From Narthecium ossifragum (taxonomy: Eukaryota > Streptophyta > Magnoliopsida > Dioscoreales > Nartheciaceae), in contig OY986973.1 of the NCBI GenBank assembly GCA_963920575.1, positions 19,697,851-19,761,850 on the forward strand: 64,000 nucleotides of DNA, given 5' to 3'. Below, piece by piece: positions 21,375 to 32,572 of the stretch. Both the position numbers and the translations under genes were made by a program. Below the pieces are notes generated by a model that saw only the letters and a program-made list of their open reading frames with translations, was not told the DNA's origin and did not search any database. How positions within the stretch are numbered: position 1 is the stretch's first letter; each line of letters opens with the position of its first letter.

Positions 21375-21560
21375 CTAACGGATATTTGCCATCACGGCTT
21401 TAAAACGCGTTGTGTCTATTAAGGACTTACTATATACTTATATCGAACCCCGGACCATACTCAGGCGTTGTGGGATTGCTTACCTGGCTACCCGACTCAG
21501 CCCTACCCTCCAGACGCATGCATCTTGTCCCACGGTAGACTCAGCGGGCTTCACAGGAGG

Positions 21561-23780
21561 CTGGAGCCAGTAGCTAGCGCTTGGACCTCCCATGTGCTAC
21601 GAGTACCAGCAAATAGGGCATTTGCGTCGAGACTGTCCGACGTTGAGAGCACAATCTATTCGTGGTGGAGGTTGGCGGATACCAGGAGGCGGGAGAGGCA
21701 TAGGTCGCGGCGGAGGTCTAGGCGGTTCCTGAGTGGGAGTCTACGTACTTCCAGACCCCCGAGTACCCAGACAGAGTCCAGTCACCTTTCCAGCCCTACC
21801 GGTACCCGCCACCCCAGCATACACTAGCTCTTCCACCAGCCCCAATTGACCCTCCAGTTCTCAAAGGTAACTTCTAGATTTTCAGTTCATTCATAGATGT
21901 GCTGATAGATTCTCGGGCATCCCATTCCTTTGTAGCTAGTGAGTGTGTGGCATCGCTAGGGCTAGAGACAGAGCCACTTAGAGTCACATTACACCTAGAC
22001 ACACCGGTCGGCGGAGGGGCTCGTGTTGAGCAGATCTGCCGTTCTTGCGAGTTGGAGGTCGGGGGCCTCCGTGTCTTTCCAGCCCTTCGGGTGCTAGACA
22101 TGGTCGGGTTTGACGTGATTCTCGGTATGGATACGCTGACTTCATACCGAGCCGTCATCAACTGTGGCCGTCGCAGGGTGACTGCTTGGACACCTGACGA
22201 CGCTCGTTTTGTTTTGTTGGGGGATCGCCAGTCGGCCGATTCCCTCATGTGTTGTTATTTTCCTAGGTGCGAGGGCCAGCTGTCAGCTTTACTGGCGCAC
22301 CTTTTCTTGTTCAATGCAGAGGGAAGTCGAGAGAGCAGTTTGCATGCAGTGGTTTGTGAGTTTGCAGATGTCTTTCCAGATGAGTTGCCAGGCCTTCCTC
22401 CTTCCAGAGCTGTAGATTTTCAGATAGATCTTGTATCAGGTACCGGGCCAATCTCTTTGTCGACTTTCAGGATGGCACCAGCAGAGCTGAGGGAGCTAAG
22501 GATTCAGCTGGACAGGTTGATCGGTAGGGGTTTCATCCATGCCAGCACGTCATCTTGGGCAGCTCCTGTGCTGTTCGCAAAGAAGAAGGACGGTACGCTT
22601 CGTCTTTGCATTGATTACAGGAAGCTGCACAAGGTGACAGTGAAGAACAAGTATTCGATGCCGAGGATCGATGACTTGTTTGACCAGCTCCGAGTTTCTT
22701 CGGTCTTTTCGAAGATCAATCTCCGTACCGACTACCATCAGCTGAGGATTCGGGATTTCGACATCCCAAAGATAGCCTTCCGTACGAGGTATGGATTGTA
22801 CGAGTTCACGGTGATGCCGTTCGGCCTGACGAACGCACCAATAACGTTCATGGATCTGATGCAGAGGGGCTTCCGACCGTACTTGGATCAGTTCATTGTG
22901 GTGTTCGTGGATGACATCCTAGTCTACTCACGCACAGAGGAGGAGCACGAGCAACATCTGAGGTCAGTGTTGCAGCTACTGAGAGAGCATAGGTTGTATG
23001 CCAAAGCCACCAAGTGCGAGTTCTGGCTTCCTGAGGTACCACTTCTAGGCACGTGGTGTCAGCAGCGGGCATTTCAGTTGATCCGCCCAAGGTCGAGGCA
23101 GTACTACAATAGCAAAGGTCGACGACAGTGTTCAAGGTCCGCAGCTTCCTCGACTTGGCAGGATACTATAGGAGGTTTGTATGGGACTTCTCCAGAGTTG
23201 CAGAGCCGTTGACCAGATTGACATAGAAGGTGGTCCCATTTGTGTGGAACGATGCTTGCGAGCAGGCATTCATGCAGTTGAGGACCAGACTGACGAGTGC
23301 ACCGATCCTGATAGTTCCAGAGCGAGGCGTCGGCTACAGTGTCTACTGCGACGCCAGTAGGGAGGGTCTAGGTTGTGTGCTGATGCAGGAAGGCCGTGTG
23401 GTGGCCTACGGTTCTAGCCAGCTGAAGACCCATGAGAGGAACTATCCAGTCCATGATCTCGAGCTTGCAGCAGTTGTCTTCACTTTGAAGACTTGACGGC
23501 ACTATCTCTACGGTGAGCGGTTCCTGGTGTACTCGGATCACAAGAGTTTGAGGCACGTGTTCACCCAGCATGACCTCAACCTCAAGCAGAGACGGTCGAT
23601 GGAGCTATTAGAGGACTACGACTTCAAGTTGCATTACCATCCTGGTAAAGCAAACGTCGTAGCGGACGCTCTTAGCAGGCAGGCCAGAGACAGTAGAGTG
23701 ACTTTGGCAGCGATGTCAGCTCGACAGTGGCAGATGATAGAGACAGTTGGTCAGTTCGGGCTTGACTTCGAAGACCAGGC
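21561..23780 (+). pseudogene. Chromovirus E zinc knuckle, protease, reverse transcriptase, RNase H
   Basis: A zinc knuckle at about 21591-21640 reads CYEYQQIGHLRRDC, with the second Cys changed to Tyr. The protease active site is DSRAS at about 21905, with the usual Gly changed to Arg. RT follows in the open frame 21899-23212: [27 protein letters not shown] and the catalytic [10 protein letters not shown] frameshift near 23030 and a stop at 23219 break the thumb. RNase H ([14 protein letters not shown]) runs from 23230 with a TGA at 23494-23496, then resumes to the ADALSRQ motif (about 23670). The frame ends where a solo LTR enters at 23781. Not functional. Confidence 0.9.
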
Positions 23781-26036
23781 TGTGAGGACATGTCCCTCTA
23801 CTCCTGGGTCGACCAGCTGGGTCGGACCCGTGGCTCGTTTGATTGTTTCGCTTTGAGCGCGCGATCCGGTGAATCGTATTGTTTCTTGGACCGCAAGGGC
23901 AATTTGGTAAATTGCGTCTTGTCGGTTTGTTTCAGACCCGCGTGGTGCACACACAGCCTCTAATTGTTATTTGTGTTTGATTAAATTCTCATAGGCGTTC
24001 TCGATCAGAAGATCGGATCTCGATCGGAAGATCGGAGCTCGATCGGGAAGGATCGAGATGGGCGATCGGATCGCGACCACTATAGCTGGTCTGCTACTGT
24101 AGCCAGTCGGGTACTGTAGCTACAATAGGTTGACTACTGTAGCTACAGTACCGTGTATATTACCCCCCCTCTCTTCTTCTTCTTCTCTTTTTCCTCTCTG
24201 CTTCCCCTGTTTTTTTCCCGGCAACCCCTTCTTCCTCTTCATTCTCCCTCCTCCGACCACAGTTTTGTGTGTTCCAAAGCTCCTTGGATCCGTGACGACG
24301 TGAGGAAGATCCCTGATGTGGTTGGAGCTTTGTTGGTGACTGGTTTGCGGGGAATCAGTCGAGGTTTAGCGTTTCCGGTAGGTTTCTACCTACGAGTGTT
24401 GTTTTCAGGATTTCTTTGGATCTAGCTGGTAGATCTTATTGTTCTTTGTGTTGTTGACTTCCTCTTACTTAGTATAATTTTTTGTTTAAGTTTCATAAGC
24501 TTTGGTTGAGATTTTAGTAGGATTTATGCATATTTAATCTCGGATTTTTCGGTTTCTGCTGTTCTTGAAGAACAGCCGGTTTACGGCGAGTTTTCCGACC
24601 AGTACGTGCATGTTCTTGGGTTGTGATGACCATAAGAGTTGTAGATCTTTGAATCTACTCTCCAACCCAACTGATTTCATATTTTTATGATTTTTGTACT
24701 ATTTGTTAAGAATTTCTTACTAGTGGGTTGCGTTGTAGCAAGAGATGGTAAGTTAGTTTGATTAGCGGTTTTCATTAGTGTTTTCCCGTTAATTTAGCCG
24801 TTGGATCTTGAATCCAACGTTGTTTGGACGTCGGATCGACGTGGTCAATTAGCCTCTAAGTAGAGGATTTTGGTGATTTAAATAATATTATATGTTTGAA
24901 ACATATAATATTATATTTTACTGTTCATCAGCGTTTTCAGGGTTGCTTCCCGTTGCAGGAGTCCGCGGTTGACGGTCGTGGTACCGTCGTAATGCCAGGA
25001 CCCGCTGCGGATCGGCTGGCAGCGGTGGGTAGTACCGCTGCAGCGATCCAGTTCGACTTATATGATGTTTTATCATACTGTTGCATGCTTATCTCTTATC
25101 TGTGTATGTTCATAGCATGCATTCTCTGTTGTGCATTAGTTGCATTGGTTAGGGCGTGGGTGTTCTGTGGGTCGCCGTCCCGAGGCTGGAAGCTCAGATT
25201 TAGCCCTAAGACCGGGGTTGGGTAGTCTGGACCCGGTTTGAATTGTGGTGTCCAGTCAAACTTGATGATAGGCTTAGATGACTGGTACACGTGTTGCTTG
25301 ATGATTATAGAGGTCGTGTCGGCCTTGAGTCAGATGCTGAGGTGTAGCCGGTGTTCCACTATGTTAACCCTTGAGTAGAGAGGTTGACTTCTTAACGTGC
25401 AGCTTCCCGCCTGCAGTGTCGTTTCCTGCTTGTGGGCCAGCAGTGTTGTTTCCTGCTACTGAGTGTGACCTGACATGTGACCAGTCCGGCTGGAAGACCA
25501 TGATCGTGGGCCTCAGGGACACGCGGTGGGGTTATGGGACCCATGTATACACCCAGGTCTTACTTGAGGGCGACACTGTTCCGTTTCCCTCTTCCTTCTG
25601 TGTGTCGTAGTGTAGAACCCTACTGAGCTTTATGCTCACTCCTACCCGGGCTGCGTTTTGCAGGTGCATGCATCAATTCTTCTTCTGTGGCCCCTACCGA
25701 GCAGTTGGTCGGCGGTGCGACGGCGCCAGGTGGAGTCTGAGAGGTGGTGATCTTTTACTGCTTTTAACTTATGTTAGATAGCCTCCTACAGGAGTAATGT
25801 TGTATTTGGATATTGCCCTCTCCGAGGATATGTATATTAAATTCACTTGGGTTTTGTAAATCTTGGGTTCGAGGTTTGTAATTTAATTATGTCTTTTTAA
25901 ATTGAGGGTATTTTTGATGAATTGCTAGGGAGACCAATAGGTTAGAGGGAACCCTTGTCAGTATTTTTCCGCGGTTTGTTAGGTTTCGGTTCGCGTCGCC
26001 CGGCCCGTGTGGGCTTTCGCGGGTCGGGGCGCGGCA
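23781..26036 (+). repeat. Solo LTR of a second chromovirus family (copy J)
   Basis: It starts TGTGAGGACATGTCC, like 46701 and the reverse of 29407. It ends GGTCGGGGCGCGGCA, corresponding to the GCGCGACA end at 52776. E's RNase H/integrase linker continues on both sides. A perfect TSD is not visible because the right edge has mutated. Contents in order: a GATCGG-rich zone (24003-24075), a CT-rich leader (24160-24250), an ATAATATTAT inverted repeat (about 24882-24914) and R-U5. Confidence 0.85.
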
Positions 26037-26952
26037 GCGATATACGGTTTCCTGTATATTATTCGTAACATCCCAGTTCTTTTGGCCAAAGTGATCGAGG
26101 CACAGGGTGGAGACCCAGAGCTCGTGGAAACCCGCGCTGCAGTAGGCACAGAGCACGTGGTTGAGGGCTGGACAGTGTCGGCAGACAGCGGTCTACTCTT
26201 CATAGGCAGAGTTGCAGTTCCAGCAGACCCCGCGTTGCGAGAGGAGATCCTTCGCGAGTTCCACCGCTCATGTTTCGCCATTCACCCCGGGAGCACCAAG
26301 ATATACCACGATCTACGCCGACAGTTTTGGTGGTGTGGGATGAAGAGCTCAGTAGCAGAGTTCGTTTCCAGATGCCTCACCTGTCAGAAGGTGAAGGCAG
26401 AGCACAGACGTACATCAGGTTTGCTGCATCCACTTCCAGTGCCAGAGTGGAAGTAGGAATATATAGAGATGGACTTTGTCACCGGGCTACCCAGGACACC
26501 TAGAGGGAATGATGCGGTTTGGGTCATCATCGATCGACTGACCAAATAGACTCATTTCCTCCCCATGAGGATGACAGATCCAGTTGCCAGACTGAGCCAG
26601 ACATCGACAAGGTGGTACGTCTGCACGGCATCCCAGTGTTGATAGTGTCAGACAAAGATCCCTGATTCACCGGTAGATTCTGGAGCAACTTTCAAGACTC
26701 CTTGGGGATAGCGCTGACGTTCAGCACAACTTTTCACCCTCAGACAGATGGACAGTCAGAGCGGACGATCCAGATCTTGATGGTCGTGCTCAGAGCATGT
26801 GTGCTAGATGTTGGAGGTACTTGGGAGCAACAAGTGACTCTGGTGGAGTTTGCCTACAACAACAGCTTTCAGGCTAGTTTGGGTTTTGCACCCCTTGAGG
26901 CGTTGTACGGCAGACCGTATCGCTCACTCGTGTGTTGGACAAAGGTTGGGGA
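26037..26952 (+). pseudogene. Chromovirus E integrase, N-terminal and core
   Basis: 26070-26456 is open and holds the H2C2 zinc domain (FHRSCFAIHPGSTKI, then CLTCQKVKAEH). A TAG follows WK at 26455-26457. The core resumes with YIEMDFVTGLP and a second TAG after DRLTK (about 26549). After a damaged stretch, 26702-26950 keeps FHPQTDGQSERTIQ, including the catalytic Glu. A solo LTR enters at 26953. The C-terminus continues at 29413. Confidence 0.88.
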
Positions 26953-29407
26953 TGTCGCGCCCCGACCCAAAAAACCCATCTGGACCGGGACACGAGGGGG
27001 GTGGGGGGGGGGGGAATTCCTACATCTTCTAACATCAAACTGGTGAAAACAGTTATAGTAATTAATCAGAGGGCAAAAGTAAATCTAACATCTACTATTC
27101 CATCACAATCCAAAAACTGTACATACATCAGAGTTATATCAAAATTTACATATATCAGTCCTCAAAAAGTTACGTCATCAGAAGTCTCCAGAAAAGCACA
27201 GCAGAAGCCCTCTTGATCCTCAAGCATGACCTGATGTCTACGCGCCGCCACAAGACGAACAACTGGGGGCCACTACAGAAGAGCTGGTACATACACCTGC
27301 AAATACCGCATCCCAGATAAGAATGAGCAAAAGCTTAGCATGGTTCTACTCTATGACACACACAAGGAAGGCAACAACAACTGTACTAACTTTGTGCCAA
27401 CTACTGAGGCATGCCAAGGACCCCATAAATCCCGTCAATAACCCGAAGGGTACCATTCCAAAGTACGTCCCTCCGACAGCCACTGTTCAAGGACGGACCA
27501 CCTCGGACAATCCCTGACACAGGGTGGACATGACGATACCAGTAGGACACCCCTCTCCAAGCGGGATCTCCACACTTGGCGGAACAACCGTGATTATGAC
27601 AACCGTCTCTCAGCACTCAAAGCAACAGAGCTAACACGACCTCTAAACTCCAAATCAAAAGCTAAGTCCTGCCATGGAGCCCATAAATCCCATCGATACC
27701 CCCAGGGTTCCTGTCCATGTAACCCTCTCCCGCCACAAATAAGGAGAACCTCAGCACATGTAGAACATCCTTTCCCATGCTGGATACCAAGCATGACAAC
27801 ACATGTCGGGGTAACGACATCCACCTCTTAGCAATTGATACTGGAGTACTAGGGACAAACCTCAATCATCAGATTATCAGTGTTACAGTCAAACCTTAGA
27901 CCTCGCTACCCAGCCTCGGTCCTAGAGATAAATCCGAGCTTCCAGCCTCAGGACGGCGACCCACAGATCGCTCACACCCTAACCATGCAACTAATGCACA
28001 ATCAACAATGCATGCTATGAATATACACATACAAGAGATAGGCATGCAACAGTATGATACAGGTAGTATACAAGTCAACCGGATCGCTGCAGCGGTACTA
28101 CCAACCGCTGCCGGCCATCCACAGCGGTTCCCGGCATTACGACGGTACCACGACCGTCAACCGCGGAATCCTGCAACGGGAAGCAACCCCGAAAACGCTG
28201 ATGAACAGTAAAATATAATATTATAATCTGGACATATAATATTATAACCTCTACTTAGATGCTAATTGATCCCATCGATCCAACGTCCAAACGACATCGG
28301 ATTCGAGATCCTACTAAACCACCAGTAGATCAACATGCCGGGATCAACCTACCAAAATCCATAAACATTCAACGGTCCAATTAACGGGAAAACACTAATC
28401 AAACTAACTTACCAATGACTTGCTGCAACACAACCCTCCAGTAATAAATTCATAACAAATCGTAGCAAAATCAGACAATTATGAAATCAGTTGGGTTTGA
28501 GAGTAGATTCAAAGATCTACAACTCTTATGTTCATCACAACCCAAGAACATGCACGTGCTGATCGAAAAACTCGCCACAAACTGGCTGTTCTTCAAGAAC
28601 AGTAGAAATCAGAAAATCCGAGGTTAAACCTGCATAAATCTTACTAAACTCTCAACCAAAGCTTATGAAACTTATACCAGAAATTATACTAAGCAAGAGG
28701 ATACCAACACCACAAAGAACAGTAAGATCAAACAGCTAGATTAAGAGAAACCCATTAAACAAACTCAGGTAGGTAGAAACCTACCGGAAACACTAATCCT
28801 CGGCTGATTCCCCGCTAATCAGTCACCAACCATGTTCCAAACCACACCAGGGATCTTCCTCACGCCGCCACGATTCCAACGAGCCTTCAAACGCTCAAAA
28901 CAGTGGCCGGAGGAGGGAGAACGGTGGAGAAGAAGGAGTTTCAAAAATACAGGGGAAGAAACAGAGCTCGGGGGAAGAAGAAAGAAGAAGGAAGAAGGAG
29001 AAGGAGAAGGAGAGGAAGAAAGAGGAAGAAAAGGCAGGGCAAAGCCGGGAAAGGAGGGGAAAAGGGGGAGAAGAGGAGAGAAAGTCTCCTCTCCCTCTGA
29101 CAGAGGAGAGCGACGACCAACGGTGGCTGTCCTCTCAAAGAAGAAAAGCTATCGACTCGATAGCGATCGATCGCTCCAAGGAGCGATCTGTCGCTCATGG
29201 GCCGTCAGCCGCCCAAAAACAGGCTTCTGCACGCCCGAGCTGGGATCTTCCGATCCCAGGTCCACCTAACTATTCTATTAAACACATACACCAAAACATG
29301 GCCGGTGTGTGAACACGCGGGTGTGAAACTAACCGACAATGCACAATTTACCAAATTGCCCTTGTGGTCAACAACGAGTCACAGGAATGGAGGAACATGT
29401 CCTCACA
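26953..29407 (-). repeat. Solo LTR of the second chromovirus family (copy I), inverted
   Basis: It runs TGTCGCGCC...CCTCACA on the plus strand, so the LTR points leftward. A perfect 5-bp TSD, GGGGA, lies at 26948-26952 and 29408-29412. Integrase coding continues across it. It shares the leader tract (AG-rich on the plus strand at 28960-29050), the ATAATATTAT motif (28215-28250) and the palindrome CGATCGATCG (29165-29185) with copies J and G. A 12-14 G run at about 27000-27013 lies near its U5 end. Confidence 0.93.
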
Positions 29408-29412
29408 GGGGA

Positions 29413-30002
29413 GGCATCCCTTACTGGTCCAGACATCATCAGACAGTCGTCAGAGCGGTTAGGTCAGATCAAACAGAGACTCCTGACAGCGCAGAGTAGG
29501 CAGAAGAGCTATGCAGATCACAGGCGACGACCCTTGGAGTTCGCAGTTGCCGACATAGTGCTATTGAGGGTGTCTCCGCGCAAAGGATTGATCAGGTTTG
29601 GTAGCAAGGGCAAACTAGCACCGAGGTTCACAAGCCCTTTCGAGATCGTCAGGAGTGTTAGAGCAGTCGCCAACCAGTTGGCTCTACCCCCGCACATGTC
29701 AGCAGTCCACCCCACATTCCATGTGTCGATGCTGAGGAAATAAATTCCAGATCCATCTCAAGTGATCAGCCATGACGACATCATGATAGAGGAGGACGCC
29801 ACCTATGTAGAGCAACCAGTGCAGATCTTAGACAGACGAGACCAGGTACTGAGGGGCAGATCATTACCGTTGGTCATGGTCAGATGGAGACATGGCAGTG
29901 CAGAGAGTTTCACCTGGGAGCGAGAGGATTGCATGTGTCGGATGTTTCCCCGACTGTTCACCCTGGTATGTAGTTTTCTTGTTGTGGGTGTTGGTGCCCT
30001 AG
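29413..30002 (+). pseudogene. Chromovirus E integrase C-terminus and chromodomain
   Basis: 29430-29742 encodes the integrase C-terminal domain (YADHRRRPLEF, then KLAPRFTSPFEI, then SAVHPTFHVSMLRK) and ends in TAA. After about 20 bases a second frame (29762-30067) gives a chromodomain-like segment: EQPVQILDRRDQVLRG, then VMVRWRHGSAESFTWERED. In chromoviruses this module is fused to integrase and targets integration to marked heterochromatin. Here a stop separates them. Confidence 0.88.
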
Positions 30003-31383
30003 CTTGTAGCTTTGCTTGTGCAGGTAGGCTTAGTTGGTTCTTCTCTCCCCGGCCTTATCCTTATTGAATTTCAGGAAGAAATTCTTTTTAAGGATGTTAG
30101 GTTGTGAGTACATGTTCCTTTGACTTGGCTCGACCGCATGGGTCGAGGGTCGTTCCCTGTTGGTTTGGTTTCGCGTTGGGTGCGATCAGGTTGATCGTGT
30201 TGCTCTTGTGACCCCAGGGGCAATTTGGTAAATTGTGCATGGTGGTCGATTTCACACCCGTCTAGCGCACACACAACCTTGGATTGATGTATGTGAATGA
30301 TTAGGACCTTAAGGCTGCCTCCGATCGGAAGATCGGAGCTCGATCGGGAAAGATCGAATCAGACGACAGAGATCATATCCTTATCTCTATAAATACCCTG
30401 ACTTTCTCCCTCTTTCCTTTCTTTTTCCTTCTTCTCCTGTCGTATTCTCCCTCTCTCTCTCCTGCCGACTGTGCTAGGGATTCAGGTCGCGATCTTCGAG
30501 GAGCGGATCTTGGCGATCGAGCTTCGTGGATACGTGAAGGAGTTGCCCTACTTGTTCAAGTAGGTGTTTCTACCCCGATCGTATGGTTGGGTTTACCTAG
30601 GATAGGTTTATTGTGCTTTTGATGTAGTTGTGTGATACGAGTGGTCTACTCGTAATCCTCTCGTATCGGGTCTCTACTGCTCCAATCGATCAGAATCGGC
30701 CTGATCAGACTTGATTTGAGTCCAATTGGCTGATTTGGCTAGCTGGATCGGATCTGGCCTGAGGTGGATCGGATCTGGCAGAGCCTGATTGGATGGGACT
30801 TGACTGGGTCAAGTCTGAATTGATCTGGATCAGGTTGACCAGGTTCAATTGGCTGGATGTGGCTGAGTCAGTTGGTTGGGCTGAGTCTAATTCAAGCTGG
30901 CTAAACCGGACTTGATCTGAAGTCTGAGGGTCGCCGGAGTGGATCCTCGGCGTAGGGGCAGCGGCGACGGTCGGGGTCTTGGCAGTAAGGTTTGTGGGTT
31001 GATAGGGAAGAGATCCAATGGCTCGGATCTGGGATATGGGTGGCGGATCGGCCGGATCTGGGAGGCGGACGGCGGGTTTAGAGGAGGCCGGCGTCGGGGA
31101 CGACGATGGGGAGCTCGGCGGGGTCTGGAGCGGTTGGGATCAGGTCTAGGGAGGTCGACCGGTAACTTAGGAGGGATTTGGGAGGGTTGATATCGGTCGG
31201 GGTCGTGGAAGACGGCGGTGGGGATCGGTAAAGGTATGCCGGGGAAGATGCCGAAGGTGATGGAGGACGGCGGGAAAGGGATGGCCGGAGTCGTGGGACT
31301 TAGGGGAAGAGTATGGCGGGTTTAGGTGGCAACGAGGGTGATCGGAGAGGGTATGGGAAGGACGGCCGGCGGTAGGGTAGGGT

Positions 31384-31935
31384 TAGAGATGGCAAAATCG
31401 ACCGCACCGTTGGATAACCGAGCCGATCCGCACCGATGGGGACGGGTATGGTATAGATTTTTTACCCCTGGATACGGGTATGGTTTACAAATTTAAATCC
31501 GTGCGGGTACGGTGCAGATTATGGTATTGGGTAATATCCGCCCCGCTATCCGCCCCGCCCCCGCAAATCCGCCCCGCCCCGCCATTGAATGTTGGTTTGG
31601 TGGATTTTAGAGAGTCTATTTTTATAATAAGACTCTAATAGATACTAAGTGTTGATGACTGTTTGGTGGATCTTGATTTTAGAGACCGAATGTTTATGAT
31701 AGTTTGGTGGATTTAGATTTAGATTTTAGAGACTTAATGCTAATTGAATGGTTTTTTTTAGATTTTGCGGATAACCGTGGGTTGCGAGTAATATCCGCAT
31801 ACCCGCGGGGACGGTTATGGTCTGCGATCCCCATTATCCGCGCGGGGACGGGGCGGTGTGGGTATGGGCGGAGGAGTGCGGGGACGGGTATGGTTATTCC
31901 AATATCCGCCCCGATCCGCCCCGTTGCCATCACTA
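31384..31935. mobile_element. Second non-autonomous hAT-type transposon
   Basis: The ends are TAGAGATGGCAA and the inverse of TAGTGATGGCAA (one mismatch). They are flanked by a perfect 8-bp TSD, GGTAGGGT (31376-31383 and 31936-31943). Subterminal regions hold many ATCCGCCCCG/CGGGGACGGGTA motifs. No coding capacity is visible. It sits within the 3' LTR of chromovirus E and is a different family from the hAT at 13247. Confidence 0.93.
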
Positions 31936-32256
31936 GGTAGGGTTGCAGCACGGGAGAGAAGAGGAAGGAGATGATGCTGACGTGGTGATGACGTGGCGGA
32001 GAGAGAAAGTGGCGTGGAGAGAGAAATTCCGGTGGAGGCGGTGCTGATTGCGGAGAAGATGACCGACGGGGAAGAAGGTGGATCTATGGTAGTTTTAACC
32101 ATCAAAATCCTATTTTCTTCGTACCAATAGTTTCCCTATTATTTATTACGCATGCATCCAAAGTTTCATCGAATTCCGATATGCTTTGATTGATCAAATC
32201 CAAGAAATTGGATTTTTGATACTGTTCTAAGGAACTGTTCACCAGGTCTGAAGGTT

Positions 32257-32572
32257 GACCGTCGGATCGACCGTCAGGTGTTGGCACGCTTCATCCTAGC
32301 CTCAGGGTCGACTGTCGCATCGACCGAGAGGCTCTGTCTCATTTTGGGCTTCCCAGGGTCGATGTTCCGATCGACCGCGGGTCCTTACCCTTTTTCCCAC
32401 CTGGCCTCACGGTCGACCGTCGCATCGACCGTGAGGCTCTGTCTCATTTTTGACTTTCCAGGATCGATGTCCCGATCGACCCTGGCCCTTATGTTTTCCC
32501 AACTGTTTTGGTCTCACGGTCGACCGTCGCATCGACCGTGGCCTCACAGTCAACTGTCGCATCGACCGTGAG
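32257..32572 (+). repeat. GGTCGACC-type palindrome array in chromovirus E LTR
   Basis: About seven diverged units of 40-60 bp each pair a GGTCGAC-like site with a GCATCGACCG or CGATCGACC site. The best unit (32405-32429) contains the perfect palindrome ACGGTCGACCGT. A 25-bp stretch here is identical, in reverse orientation, to 35992-36016 in an unrelated Athila-like solo LTR. Confidence 0.85.

Larger units (their letters stand above)
20268..21555 (-). mobile_element. Cassandra-type TRIM, four-LTR array
   Basis: Four LTR segments alternate with short interiors: full LTR (20268-20637), interior (20638-20709), LTR with an about 150-bp internal deletion (20710-20925), interior lacking its primer site (20926 to about 20976), 5'-truncated LTR (about 20977-21106), interior (21107-21179) and full LTR (21180-21555). 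A single perfect TSD, GGAGG (20263-20267 and 21556-21560), bounds the whole. On the minus strand each full interior has TGGTATCAGAGC and an AAGGGGGGTGGAT polypurine tract. The LTRs carry 5S-rRNA-like sequence, the hallmark of Cassandra. It encodes no protein. Confidence 0.93.

Noticed and set aside
24886..24915. TAATATTA motifs in AT-rich hairpins, resembling a geminivirus origin
   Set aside because: The nonanucleotide TAATATTAC in a GC-stem loop is absent, the stem is AT-only, and the sequence sits inside a chromovirus LTR with no viral Rep nearby.
27000..27013. G-run as a G-quadruplex signal
   Set aside because: It is a single homopolymer near an LTR edge, absent from sister LTRs, and more likely slippage or sequencing error.
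28903..29100. Lys/Arg/Glu-rich open frame
   Set aside because: It is the reverse of the CT-rich leader of a chromovirus LTR. The same tract occurs at 47090-47230 and 24160-24250.
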